Of a stretch of 64,000 nt of DNA, positions 23,001 through 35,263 are shown piece by piece. The notes beneath the pieces are model-generated. The model was given only the letters and a program-made list of their open reading frames with translations, ran no database searches and was not told the origin of the DNA. The DNA lies in assembly GCF_026230105.1 (NCBI RefSeq), contig NC_079483.1:13137312-13201311 (forward strand), read 5' to 3'. The position numbers and the translations under genes were made by a program. Position 1 is the stretch's first letter, and every line of letters starts with the position of its first letter. The DNA is from Diorhabda sublineata (taxonomy: Eukaryota > Arthropoda > Insecta > Coleoptera > Chrysomelidae).

Positions 23001-26000
23001 GAACCAATCCCTGTGAAAAGAGGAAAACGACAGGTCAACTCACTGAGTCCACTCCTTTTCAACATAATTTTGGATGATAATGAAGCAAGTACGCAGATTG
23101 AATAGTTACAAAATGTGTGAACGCAATATTACAATCCTGTGCTATGCTTACGATGCTATGCTGGCTGCAGAAAAACGAAGATGACCTCCAAAGGCTGCTA
23201 TATCGCTTTAATTGCGTAGCAAATCTCTAAATATGATGGTTTCTGGCTCCAAAACAAAAAGCTTGACAACATCAAAAATACCTCTTAGATGCAAGTTGGT
23301 CGTAGACGACAAAATAATCCAGCAAGAAATGAAATTCAAATATCTGGGTATAGAACTATCCGGATATGGTGATATTGAGGCAGAGGTAAGGCAACAAACA
23401 ATAAAAGAAGCAAGAGCAGCCGGATGTCTGAACAACACTATATGAAAAACAAATAGATAAGTATTGAGGCCAAGTCAAGAACCTACAAAACTGCAATCAG
23501 ACCCATAATGACGTACACAGAAGAAACTTGGCCTGATACAACAAAAACAAAAAGGCTCCTGGAGACAAACGCTCCTAGACAGGGAACGTAGTGACGACAT
23601 AAGGCAACAATGCAGAGTGGAAAATATTAACGAATGAGTACTGAGCAGAAAGCGCGAATGGGACGAACACAAAGATAGAATCACCGAGGAAAGAATAGTA
23701 AGGATAGCACGAGACAACTCGCCAGTGGGGAGAAGAAGTATATGAAGTAATAATCTTACCATCAATTGAGGCAATAGGCATGCTGCGAAAAATGAACCTG
23801 CAATCTGCTTAAAATGGAATAGGAAGAAGAAAAATTTAATCAGATAATACACAAATAAAAATAACTAGATGTAATATTAAACCAAATTTCAATTAAATAT
23901 TTAAAAGTCGCATAATCTTGAAATTTATGGATAATTTTTATTAAGTAATTCTGGAACTATAGATAGGAAATTAAAAGCTAGCGAGATTCACTACATCATT
24001 TCTTCCTTTGTCTTAATAGGTTTGGAAAAAACCAGATCTGAACAACAAAACAGTCCCTGATTGGCAAACATGCCTTAGACTTGCTGAACAACACGATCAA
24101 AGTTACGAGGAAGTTTATATAATCAAGCAATATTATATAATTATAAGTTCCCTTGATTTTATAATCTGATACCATTTTTTAACGTCAATTGTGAACCTCT
24201 GATACAACGTTGTGCTGTTGCTTTGTAGTAATTAATATTGGCTGTTGTCACTTTTGCATAAAATTTTCATCTTACATCAACAGTTCAATTGATATAAAAT
24301 AAGTAATATCGAAAAGATTCTCCGAATTGAAGTTTCTGACAATTAAAAATATTTTCACCTGGAAAACCACGAGGTCCGGGAGGTCCTGGAGGTCCTGGTG
24401 GTCCAACAGGACCAGGTGGTCCAGACGCATAACTGGATAACCTTATTGCTGTACTTAAAGCTGCAACCTGAAAAATTTGTTTTTCAAAATATTGTAGCCA
24501 TTGTCCTACCATGAAATCCACTACTCACATATTTATACATTTTTAAGAATAATAAAATATTAAATATTATTGTGAATCATTTCAATCATTTTAACAAAGC
24601 TGAAATGTCATACAAAACTAGAGTCAATTTTCTTCAATGTTCTACTCTTGGCTAAACAATGCACTTATTCCAAATCAAATCCTTGGCTTGGAGCATTGTT
24701 ATAAGGCAACTTTCTGTTCTAATTTATCGTAATTATCAAGTAAGGTGACGAAATATTTCCTTTAATTTGATTAAAATGGTTTGCATACGAGATTTTAAGT
24801 CCTTCATTAGTCAATCTATCGAATGAGTCTGTACACTTTTTGCACTTTTTTATTTGCTTTTGAGGTCAAAATGTTATTAATCCTTAGGGATCCTTATGAA
24901 TTTGTGAGAGATTTAATAAATTTCGTATAAATCCACTATTCCGTATCATTATTAGCAACCCGGCAGATCTGTATAGTTGACAACTTCAATGTTTGAGAAA
25001 AATTTGGACACAAACATCAACCTAAAATGGAAACCAATGGCAATACAGTAGCAATAACCTTTTATCACCGGCACTGCAAGATATTGAAGAAGAAAGTAAG
25101 TAAAACGGTAAGTAGGTATCGATTCCTTTATCCTTTTGAAGCAAATCATATCATCTTATAATAATTTGCCTATTCCTATATTCTTCTGGTATTTTTTTGG
25201 ATTTATAATGCCTGAAAGGTCCAAAACGTAGTCGATTGACGAAATCAAATCTAAAGTACAGTGAAAAACAATCCACTATGAAAGAAAAACTAATTGATTC
25301 AAAAAAACCATTCGTAGTTTTTTAATGTAGTCAGAATATATAGGAGTAAATCGAATTAATGAATATATATTAGCAAACTTCAAATCTTCAATAGGCAGAA
25401 AGAAAACAATTGGAATAATTATATTTTAAAAATTTGGTTTTATTATATACTATTACAATTATTCCTTTTAATTGAAGTACTGCAATAGATGAGGATATTA
25501 ATGATAATTAAATAATCGTCAACAAACAATTCGACAAATACAATTAGGTCGCAATTACAAAGATTGGCCACCTCCGAAGTATCATGAGTTTTACCCCTTC
25601 ACAAAGTGTTTGAGGAAAACAATCAAACCACTACATTGCATGTTGTTTTAGATTGGTCGTCTTGAAAAAGTGTATTCCGAATTATTGTGCAATTCGTTTG
25701 TCCTACTATTCAAAATAAATTCTACCATAAACGACAATACCAAGTCATTGCATATGCGGACATTAAAAATAGATAGTTTCTCGTAGACTCCTCAAAACAA
25801 TCATACTAAAATTAGCCTTGAAAAGTTCCTATTATGTACATCTTTTTTCAGGTTGTTTTCCATAGTGGACATCTAATAGCGAACTTTTCTTGAATATATG
25901 CTTCTCATATCGATTTACTCAAATCTACATAAGTCACCTTCCTTCAAAACTTCGGGCTTTTGGAGCCTTCTATTATTATTCCAAAAATAATTTTACAACC

Positions 26001-29000
26001 ACTATGGACAATAAGAACCTATTGGAGTCACTCCTCACTGTCAGATACGTGGGAGAGATTTTACGATTGTATGTTCGTAGTGTTTATGGAAATGTATGTG
26101 CAAAAACCAAAGTATCCATCTCGAAAACTGTCATTGTACTCAGACTGGAACTTTGTTCAGCACAACTCCGAGCTATTTCGAAAAGTGGCCTAATTATGAA
26201 GGCAACGATTTCCAAATTATTCTTATGGAGTACTTACAGAATTTGCGTATCCTGGATAAAAACTTTGCTCCATGTACATTTGTTCAGAATCACGTTGTAC
26301 GAGATATATTAACAAGAGAAATAAGCTCTGGTGAGTTGAAACCTTTGTGGTGGTCAAGTCTAGATACGCACAAGAAAAATTGTCAAAATCTGCAATCCAT
26401 TTTAGAGATATCTAAGCAGAATCGCGAAACCTAAAGGTTGTTTGTCACATCATACAATTATTGTATGACCCAATTAAAATTGGAAGTGATGGCAGAAAAA
26501 TTGATTTATAGCATAGTAATTTATTTAGATCAAATGTTAAATATGACAATTCTATTACGAATATTTCAAAAAGTTTTGCAATAAAAGATATCGCTCCTAT
26601 AAAACAACAAAATATTTTTGATCGGAAAAACATTTTATCAGTTATATTACCAGAAATTCCCGTCAATAGCCTACCTTTTCATATAATAAATCCAACTGAT
26701 TCTGTAACTTAACCACACTGTCACAATTAGCATAGCACACATCCATATAGACAGCTTGTTGTGATGGATCTAAATTATTATCAGGGTTTTCAGGAATGCA
26801 TGTCCTGTTATCATTCCTTAATTTGAATCCTTGGTTACAATCGCATCTATAACTGCCCTGTTCATTTATACAAATTTGTTGACAACCTCCATTATTATCT
26901 AGACATTCATCAATATCTGAAAATGTATAAAGGAATGCTTAACAATAATTTATTCAACATAAGCGGAGCATAAAAATGCAGGGCAACTCATCAAAAACTG
27001 TTAATATTACAGCTAGAAAATCTAGAGCCAATAAGTGATATATGCCCCTTTCAAGAAAAGTACGGAATCGGCAAAGGGGGTTTATATTCCTACATCCTAC
27101 GGCACTGGAGTGACTGAAATTTCAATAGATTTCGATTCTCCAAAACTTTTCATGTGAATGAAATATTCTTTCTTTGTGCCGATTTAGACAAGATTTTGTA
27201 AGGCAGGTACACTTGAACAGCTTTGAGGGGATCATTGCTACTTTTTATAAGACGTGATTTAGGGTTGATGCAGATGAGATCCTTACCCAATTTCGTGATA
27301 CTGCTGAGGATTTGTTAAATTAAATAAATAATTCCTTTGATTTCATTGCAGATCAGGCACAAATATTTTTCTGAATCAGGAAATGTTATATAAAAAGAAT
27401 AAACAAACAAACGACGTCGCATAAGAACATTATTGAGTATTTGCTATAAACAGTTTCCATTCAAATGACAATTAAAATATTCGCTTTTCATTTGAAATAA
27501 TATATACGACAAGTTTATATCCAAATAGTAAAACTTTATATGAACACTGCTCCTCAAAATTAAATGTTATCTGTTATTATGTAACTGATTGTTTCTCTAC
27601 GTGGGAACGGCTACCACATTAAAATAAAAAAAAATGATAATTAGTATTCGAATAACATTAAATTCAGATTTAGAAAAGCATAATATGAGTAGGTGTAGTC
27701 TCATGCTGAAGAAAACTAATAATAAACTGATCGGAACTGAATTAACAATAACTGTAATACTTCTCGTAGTGGTAATGTAACGATATGCATTAGGTGTGAA
27801 AAACAGAGGGTAGATGAGATGCAACTAGGTTTCCATCTGCTACGGATTTCCAGTAAATTTAAATCCTAATAAACTATTTTTAGGTTAAAGGAACAAAAAT
27901 TACAAATACCGCAAAACTTTATTATAGCCATATAAGAAAAATTTTTAAAGTTCTACAAATCAAAAACAACTAAAACAAGCCGACAGCTGATCCCATCGAC
28001 AAATACCCACTTCCATACCAAATGGCTGTAACCCGATTAATTCCATCAGTTTGTAAGCCACAATGAACATTCAGATCATAATCGGGTTAACTTGATCATA
28101 GTTTCAGAAGAACTCTATTCATTTTGATTTTACCTTTGACCATAAACATAGTTAAATGAACAGCTACTCTTCCTATTCTCCTTGGTAAAAGGAAAGTGGC
28201 AAAACATCGCTTGGGATTAACATCAACCGGTAAGGATTTTTGATTCGCTTTCTTAAAAATGGGAGATAAATAGTTCAAAGAATCGGTTCTTCGAAAAGAA
28301 TAGAAATGATTTTTTTTTTTTTTTAAATAGAGATAATCAAAATTGTTAGTCGAATCGTATAACAGAAACACAAATCATGTTCAATCCATAAAAGCATGCT
28401 TTACGATTCTTTTAGAATCATTAAAAGCAACCAATGAAATATAGAATCGTATATAGCTAATTTTGACGTTATTTCTTCTCGGTGTTCTCCCACTTTCTCA
28501 GACAAAGTAACAGACCTTGGTACTGCGTAGTCTAAGGGTTTCAGGCTTTACCTAAATATGATAAATAGCGGAGCGGCATTATCAAGCTTCAATAAATTTT
28601 GAAGATCTGTAGTTATGTTCTATAGTCTAAAATCTAGTACACTAATAATATATATACTGAACATTAGGAAACATTATTTCAGCTCAATGAAGAGATAACA
28701 AATAACAAGTATTTATTCTCGCTGTAGAATTAAAAATTCGCTTCTCATCCCTGTGTGCAGAACTAAAGTGCATCGTCCTCTTCGGTTCACATTCGCGTGC
28801 ATGAGGCAAACTCAATTATCCATCTAGTAACCTAGCAACGATTTGACCATCAAAGTGTCAAGGTAACTTAAAACACGTGACTATACTACGCCTACTAAAG
28901 CTAAAGAGAAGTATGAGAAAAGATATAATCAATTTATATTGAAGCAAAATAGCGAACTTTATATCCTGCAGTGAGAACACACCATGAGAGTAAAGTAACG

Positions 29001-30403
29001 TGCTCGCGGGCAAGAATGCCCTACTTTTTTCCTTGGTATGTGATATACTATCTAAATATACAAAATGTTACCTAAACAAACGGGCTTTTTATTATTTCTC
29101 TGATTCTCGGGACTAAATTTATATCCATGATGACATGTGCAGATAATTCTTTGCAAATAAATTGTGCAACGCTGCTCACACACATTCAAAGAACAGAGAT
29201 CTTGACTTTTATGTAGACATCTGAAATATTAAAATGAAACTATTAAATCGAAATATGATTCATATTTTAAAAATAAATAGTAAAATTCAAAAATAAGTGA
29301 AGAAATTGTAAAATTCCATACTAGAAATAGCAAATGATTAAGTCCTAACCTTCACTCACAGTTATCGAAATTTACTTATTTACGAAAATATCAAATAATA
29401 TATTACTTATATTAGTACTTTCAAAGAGATCTATAGTTGGAAGAAACAAATTCAAGTGAACTCAGCAATTTGATTTTATTCAATAAAGATCCTGTTACAA
29501 AGGATACCTTCCCAAACTTTCACTTTCTGTAGTTACTGTGAAGTTAATTCAACTGTAATACTTTCCACAGCATTTCGTGAAATATTTCCATTTAGTATCC
29601 GACACGAAGTGATGTAGAGAGTTTAGCAGTGAAAATGTCTAAAACTTCTTATCTGCTTGTACCGCTTTATCCAAAATGTTGCGATTTCTTTTGTTACAAA
29701 CGGGACTATTTTCACTTAGCCAGTTATTCAATGACATATTTTTAATTTAATTTACTAATTGCCTAGTTGACTGGAACTTCTATTTAAGCTGCTTCCAGGC
29801 ATATTTAATTTAAATTACTATTCTAAAATTCCATTGCTGACGCTTTGTTGCGACTCCGCATTTCTTATAAAAGAATTTGTGTGGGAAACGATAAAAAAAT
29901 AATATTCATTTTATCAAAATTATATTATAAAGTGCATAGGATACGTTAAGACAATTTTCACCAAATACCTTTCGGACTGCTAGTTACTTTAGAAAAGTGA
30001 AAATATTGTCATTAACTCCACCTTCAAAGGGAATCAGAATCAATCCAAAAAAATTAACAAGTAATTACTTGATAATAGTTCAATAAAGGCATTCAACTAT
30101 TGTTTATCAAGGGATATAAACGACACGAATAATTATCTCGGAATATATAATCCAATTTCTTCATGCATATCGGTAATATAATAAACATTCTACAATCTAA
30201 CTTGAGCATGCCAGTTTCCCTTCAAATATCATGCGAAAATCATACTTAAGCATATACTTTTGTTTAAACAAACTCACCTGCCTGAAATATACACATAATC
30301 GGGGCAGCAATGTCTTCGAAGACAATCTACCCACTCTCCTTTTTCGTTACATTTATATTTTGTAGTTATTACATTAGTTGACGGACAGGTCAATGTGTCT
30401 GTA
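19642..30403 (-). CDS. CCBE1: Collagen and calcium-binding EGF domain protein (CCBE1-like), 5' partial
   Basis: Secreted extracellular-matrix protein; vertebrate CCBE1 promotes growth-factor processing in lymphatic development, and the insect role is unknown to me. Seven exons in transcription order: 30278-30403, 29072-29220, 26675-26916, 24359-24467, 21419-21540, 20731-20900, 19642-19939. Phases join without a break, giving about 405 codons. Order of parts: a Cys-rich start (TTKYKC, CCPDYVYISGRC), an EGF-like segment, a calcium-binding EGF (DIDEC with six Cys), a short coiled linker, two collagen blocks of about 7-9 Gly-X-Y triplets, the family signature DFFLLMLADLKHDIVHVQNKVF-like helix, and an acidic tail. 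The signal peptide exon was not found; it should lie upstream of 30403. The domain order and the helix after the second collagen block make the family call strong. Confidence 0.9.
20054..20095. repeat. (TA)n microsatellite
   Basis: About 21 TA units in the last intron of the CCBE1-like gene. Confidence 0.95.
20731..20900 (-). CDS. CCBE1: CCBE1-like exon, second collagen block and signature helix
   Basis: About eight charged triplets (GAPGAQGPKGDRGDRGPKG) run into SIDFFLLMLADLKHDIVHVQ. The DFLLLMLADI-type helix is the most diagnostic stretch for CCBE1. Confidence 0.92.
21419..21540 (-). CDS. CCBE1: CCBE1-like exon, Cys-containing linker between collagen blocks
   Basis: GPDISSNNINSNLDYTYSVV followed by TQCVCKRGPQ: no collagen triplets, two close cysteines. 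It splits the collagen region, which is more continuous in the vertebrate protein. Phase fits on both sides. Confidence 0.82.
22803..23850 (+). mobile_element. Degenerate non-LTR retrotransposon (LINE) reverse transcriptase
   Basis: Lies antisense in a CCBE1-like intron. YICFIDLQKAFDRVQ is the RT catalytic block A, and NSLSPLLFNIILDD follows. The second catalytic box reads CYAYDAML, where the usual motif is Y-A-D-D, so an active-site Asp has become Tyr. Frame breaks at about 23105 and 23445 separate the thumb region (KFKYLGIELSGYGDIEAEV) and the tail (DIRQQCRVENINEWVLSR-like). Both ends are truncated. A dead copy. Confidence 0.88.
24359..24467 (-). CDS. CCBE1: CCBE1-like exon, first collagen block
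   Basis: VAALSTAIRL followed by about seven Gly-Pro-rich triplets (GPPGPVGPPGPPGPPGPRG). Acceptor TTTTTCAG; donor GTGAAA after a split Gly codon. Confidence 0.9.
25890..26434 (+). pseudogene. Unassigned coding-like relic in a CCBE1-like intron
   Basis: Three overlapping open frames (25890-26312, 25960-26193, 26096-26434) with denser coding character than the flanks. One reading is KPKYPSRKLSLYSDWNF in one frame, shifting to KWPNYEGNDFQIILMEYLQN and later KPLWWSSLDTHKKNC in another, as if one protein had suffered a frameshift near 26190. I do not recognise the family. It could be a transposon-derived or otherwise integrated gene; chance is also possible. Confidence 0.3.
26675..26916 (-). CDS. 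CCBE1: CCBE1-like exon, calcium-binding EGF domain
   Basis: DIDECLDNNGGCQQIC, then SYRCDCNQGF and TCIP: six cysteines plus the Asp/Glu calcium residues. A helical linker (VKLQNQLDLLYEK) follows before the collagen part. Phase 0 out. Confidence 0.92.
29072..29220 (-). CDS. CCBE1: CCBE1-like exon, first EGF-like segment
   Basis: Seven cysteines (CLHKSQDLC, CEQRC, CTCHHGYKF, PVCLD) in EGF-like spacing. Phase 2 in, phase 1 out. It ends just before the DIDEC calcium motif. Confidence 0.88.
30278..30403 (-). CDS. CCBE1: CCBE1-like exon, Cys-rich N-terminal module
   Basis: Begins with the last base of a split codon after TTTCTAG and ends in phase 2 (GTGAGT). It encodes LTCPSTNVITTKYKC and CLRRHCCPDYVYISGR, matching the TTKYxC and CCxGYxF start of the family. 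Confidence 0.88.
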
Positions 30404-31234
30404 CTAGAAAATAAATTTCAATTTCTCAAATTGAGACGAAAAAACATCAAATTTTTCTCTAAACTCATCATTAGAGACTATTACTAATACAGCTTCTGTG
30501 ATGAATCCAAGGCCATAGAAAATTATTGAGAGTTTCGAATTTAAAACATTAATTGAATATTCAAGAACACTCCAGGACATTTAATAGCTCATAGGCAAAG
30601 GCTAAATTATAGAAGATATGAAAATAAACCTAACCGGACAGAACTTTCAATTGTACACTCATTGACCGCTCTTCGACTGCAGGAAAATATTCACCGGGCT
30701 TAATTGCGAACAAAAATTAGTCCATGGTAGCCATATCTCACGTAGACAACTCCCGAACAAGAGCTTTGTATTAATATTTCATAGATTACTCCGGAGACAG
30801 AAAAAACATACCATAGTTATTAGTAACTAATGAGGTGGTGGTGAATAGAAGAATGAATCCTTTGAGAAGAAGTTGGATAAAAGGAAAAATGCTGGCCAGT
30901 TTTGTATCACAAACGGGCTTCTGAAATAAATTGGAAAAGTTGTATATGGTAACTTGATTCATAAGAACATGTCCACTCTAAAAATTTAATTAAATTAATA
31001 TTAATATTATCGATAAGAATAGTTTTTGTCAATAGGTTGATAAGAAACATTAGATCCAACAAATTTATTTACGGTTTAGTAACCTAAAAAAAGTAATCGA
31101 ACGCATTCAACTCCAGGACATTATATATCGTATTTACATGAGAAAGTTTCTTTACAACCTAATCATAAAAACCATATTCGCGTCAGCATTTATAATTATC
31201 TTATCGAATTAATGTCTTGTCTAATACCTGGTAG

Positions 31235-31690
31235 AGCAAGATATTTGACAAGGAGACTCCCTAATCCCATTTCTTTTTAATATAATCATGGACGAAATTG
31301 CATGCTCTGATTGGATACCGGATAGGCGATAAAGTTTGCGAGCCTTATCGCAGAAAATGGAGAAAACATACAGAGGTTTTTAAAAACGTTCAATCAGGCA
31401 GCCAAATCGCTCGACATGAGGATATCAACATCTAAAAACGAACGGTTTGCAATGCAAATAACTGGACATAGATACGGAAATGTGGACACCGAAGCCAAGT
31501 TCGCAAACACACCAAAACGGCCACTAGAGTGTCTCAACAATTAAATTTGATGCAATAAACACATTCAAAATAAAACAAACGCCAAAATTTATGAGGCAAT
31601 AAATGGACGGGTGTGATTGAGACATTTGATCAACAGGGACCAAAGCGAGACAATTAGAGAAACATGCAGTAATATGGATGAAGTAATAAA
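31235..31690 (+). mobile_element. LINE reverse transcriptase relic
   Basis: The QGDSLIPFLFNIIMDEIA segment is followed, after frame breaks, by LIAENGENIQRFLKTFNQAA and KSLDMRISTSKNE. These are the same RT finger and palm segments as in the copy at 22803. The catalytic Y-A-D-D box is gone. Confidence 0.75.
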
Positions 31691-32250
31691 ATAATAAAGA
31701 TAGTAAATTGAAAGATTGAATGAAACAGAATCATTGCCAAATGGACGAATTTTTGTATATTTATGAATGTGGTTTGAAAAATTTTGACAATATTCTCAAA
31801 AGGTTAATGTACAACATGCTACAAATGAACGTACATTATTTTCACAATACTACAAATGAGGTTTTTCAGAATACCTTGACCTGCTTCTCGAATATAAAAC
31901 GTTTTAGCATCAAATACCTATTAGAGAAGTTTAGAAAATCTCGTAATAAACTGGAGTGTCTAGATTTACGATTTACCTTTCGCCTAGCTCTATATCGTAT
32001 AAATTGTCTAAGTATAATCCATGTTCAGGTAGTTCTGTTATTTCATCATTCCATCCAGGTAATATAATGATTAGAACAATAAAGGCTACTGGAACATATA
32101 GTTTTTTAGGACTCAATAAAATGGTACGTATCATAACTTTTATGAAAAATCAGCTCTAATAATTGTTGTCGACCTGAAAATTAGAAAATTCAAAGACTTA
32201 AAGAAAAGTCGAAACGTAAAAATTTATCTTTCTTTTAAAAACTATCAATT

Positions 32251-32316
32251 TATTGGGAACGTGGCAAGGAAATACCAAAGTGGACTAACTTCAATATATT
32301 TTCCGAGCTCTCGAAA
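32251..32316 (-). repeat. Penelope-like terminal repeat copy
   Basis: Contains TATTGGGAACGTGGCAAGGA and TTTTCCGAGCTCTCGAA, in the same order as the copies at 61871 and 62122. One of seven copies in the window. Confidence 0.75.
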
Positions 32317-33340
32317 CAACACTGACCGTGATTATTAAAAAGGGATAAAGGAAAGGAACTCTACAAATTTAGGCTGAAAAGTGGTTGTAATAAGGTTTAT
32401 TTATTCGATATAAATCTCCAACTCCCCAAACAAATAACTGATTTCCTGTAATCGTCAACGTACTTCAAAATTGTCTTGAGAGAAGTACAGGCGAACATTC
32501 AAGTCCTTTACGAGTTATGAGTTAATTCTTTTTCACCATTGTCGTCACATCCGGAAAGTTAATATAGGTATGAATAAATCAAACAACACTAGTTTTCCTC
32601 TATGATATTTATTCGAATGCCTCTTTTTCACTTGACTAATCACAAGGTAAATATGGCTCAAAGCACTAAATATCAATCTCACAAAAGATGAGAAAATGTA
32701 ATACCTTACAACAATACAATGCACCTGGTATAGAAAAAAAGAGGCAAATAAAGCTAATCAAATGAGGTGAGTCCGACAAGGATAAAAATATTATAAGTAT
32801 CACTTCACCAGATAATTTACAATAAAGTAAGAACAATATTTGAAGTAATGTATTATGATTTTGTCAGTTGTAAATTGATGGTATTGGTGACAATATCAAC
32901 AAATAGAAAGATAATTATAGATTCTTATTCATATAGTCAAGATTTTCATCTACAGACACAATTTTGAAACTACACTTAGTTTTTCTTTCGGGCTAACAAA
33001 AAGGGAAACTTGTAGTGTCTGTGATGCTGGTTAAGAGTTTTTAGAGTGATTAGAAAACTTTAATTAGCATGTAGGTCACAATAATTAGACCCAAGATATC
33101 TTGCCATCCATAAAAATTATGCTACGGATCTTTAACATTTCATGAAAACATCTGATTAAAATTGTTGAAAACCCGAAATAAGAAAAAAATTAATTTTCCA
33201 TTTAACTTCTTGTTCCTCTTGATCATTAACTAGTTTTAGATTTAATACAATTTTTAAAAGAATTTCTTTATTTTATAATGAACTTTCATTTAGAATATAA
33301 AGTCAATTACTAGACTTTTAAGTTGGATTTATAAACTCTT

Positions 33341-33670
33341 GTGTTCGCGCCCGTGCTGTCGATCTCGTTGGCGTTATGTTCGACTTCCCGTTGACTAGGT
33401 GTTGGAACGCCAGCGCAGCCGTTTGAGTTTATATATCACACTTTGTGATCTCTTCAACTTTTGTTGCATACAAACGAGGGCGCCAACGCAGGTGCGAGCG
33501 TGAAAATTCATAATTTGATTCTCACGCTCGCGCCCTCATTCTAGTTCAACATAAATGAAACAGATTACTAAGTATTATTCATAAACATAAACGCCGCGCT
33601 CGCGTTCCAGCGCCTAGCCAACGTCAACTCGAACCTAACGCCAACGAGAGCGACAACATGGGTGCAACAT
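33341..33670. mobile_element. GC-rich foldback element
   Basis: The outer arms pair over about 75 bases. TCTCGTTGGCGTTATGTTCG at left has its complement near 33630-33650, and TGGAACGCCAGCGC pairs with GCGTTCCAGCG. A second inner pair closes the structure (GCGAGCGTGAAAATT against TTGATTCTCACGCTCGC, about 33495-33533). GC content is far above the surroundings. No coding capacity, so non-autonomous. Confidence 0.8.
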
Positions 33671-35175
33671 TAGCTATTTATACATCTAACTTTAGCCCAT
33701 TACTATGTATGATTCGGATTTGTTGGATGGAGGTATTATAAAATCAAAATCTAAACTTTCTGAGATGTTTTACAATTTCATTGATAAGGGCATTTATGAA
33801 AAAAATTATATTATGTTCAACATGCATTACTAAACAAAATTGAATGATAATACGAAAAATTTAGTCCGATCTTCAACTATAATCCTTCCTTATCAAGAAC
33901 TTCGTTACTAATTACAACCAAAGAGACCAAAACTTGAAGCTCAATATGTAAAAAAATACTAAGATTCCTGGGATTGTAAGGATATTACTAAAATCGATTA
34001 TTTATCTCAACAGTGATGCAACCGTTGAAAACTGGGTTATGGTTCATCGAATATAATCTGACTCTACGTTATTTCATAAAGTATCAATTCTGTAATAAAA
34101 AATATAGATAACATCAAACTAATGACAAAACAAAAAAAAATTCGCCGATTCATATATAATTTATTACAGAAACAATATGTATCTGAAAATAAATTCATCC
34201 TTTTTTTATTCAATGTAGCCAGTTTTTACTTACGTTTTTCTCACTGTCACACTGTACAACTATAAAAACTCTAATTGACTGAACAATAACATAGTTGTTT
34301 TAATTAGAGCATCGTCTTTGGAAAGTAAAATGCTACTACTCTTTATACTTGAATATTGTTTCAATTACTTAATATTTGCTTAATTAATTGAGAATGTCAA
34401 ACATCTATATTGGTGATTTCTGGTATTATTATACGATAAATGTATGAATTTACATGTACTGTAGTCATTTAGGAAGATTTTAGGAGATACTATATGTTAC
34501 AGTTAGAGCAACATGACATCAGTGTTTCACTCAGAACGACTGATATACTGATCTTGATTTTTGATAATGTATGGATGAAATTGCCAAACTATTAAGAACC
34601 TCAACCTTTCAATTATAATCACATCAATATAAGATGAAAGTAAGTGATTTGATACATTAATGTTAAGAGACACTTGGACTCGCTTAACTATGACGTTAGT
34701 TTCCATTAGAAGCGGTCAGTGTACAATAAATTTTAACTAAAACAATTGTTTTATTTTGAAGTTTAGTAGGTAAATTAATGTATCTTGACAGTCATATCAG
34801 TATAGGACAAAAATTAAGTAATCCGATACGATAGGTTAATGAAGGTTAGAATAAAGGACACTTTGTATCATTTAACTAGATGATCAACAGATTCCAATGA
34901 TTCCCAACACACGGCGTTGTATCTCTGTCTGGACTTCATTCGTGCAATGTTGCCTAATTTTAAATTGGAAATCATTATGTCAGAACACTATTAAATTAAT
35001 ATTTCCCTTTACAAAGTTGTAGCCCCTTGGTAAAAGAATTTAATGGTTAGTACGCGTCAATTATCTTTACCTTGTCTAAGGATCATGGCATTGTTTTCTG
35101 TTATAATCAAATTCACGTCGATTTGCGGTGCGGTGGCTTGTAAAAATTTGTAATTCATGGGATTCAAAATTACGC

Positions 35176-35263
35176 ATGAATACATAAGTATTCTAAAGCT
35201 TCAAATATATATTAATGTCTACTTTTGTGTTTCATTTCTATGATCCCAATAAGAAAACGCTCA
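35176..35263 (+). repeat. Degenerate Penelope-like terminal repeat copy
   Basis: ATGAATACATAAGTATTC, then TATATTAATGT, GTGTTTCAT and CCCAATAAGAAAACGCTCAT, colinear with the copies near 54 and 62 kb but older. At about 35298 it is followed by GATTTTAGGTCTC and the same arm sequence as the inverted repeat at 3268. Confidence 0.7.

Noticed and set aside
23475..23852. 125-residue - strand frame
   Set aside because: Antisense shadow of the LINE tail.
30813..30920. Candidate signal-peptide exon of the CCBE1-like gene on the - strand (LLLKGFILLFTTTS)
   Set aside because: No in-frame ATG, a stop just upstream, and the end phase does not match the next exon.
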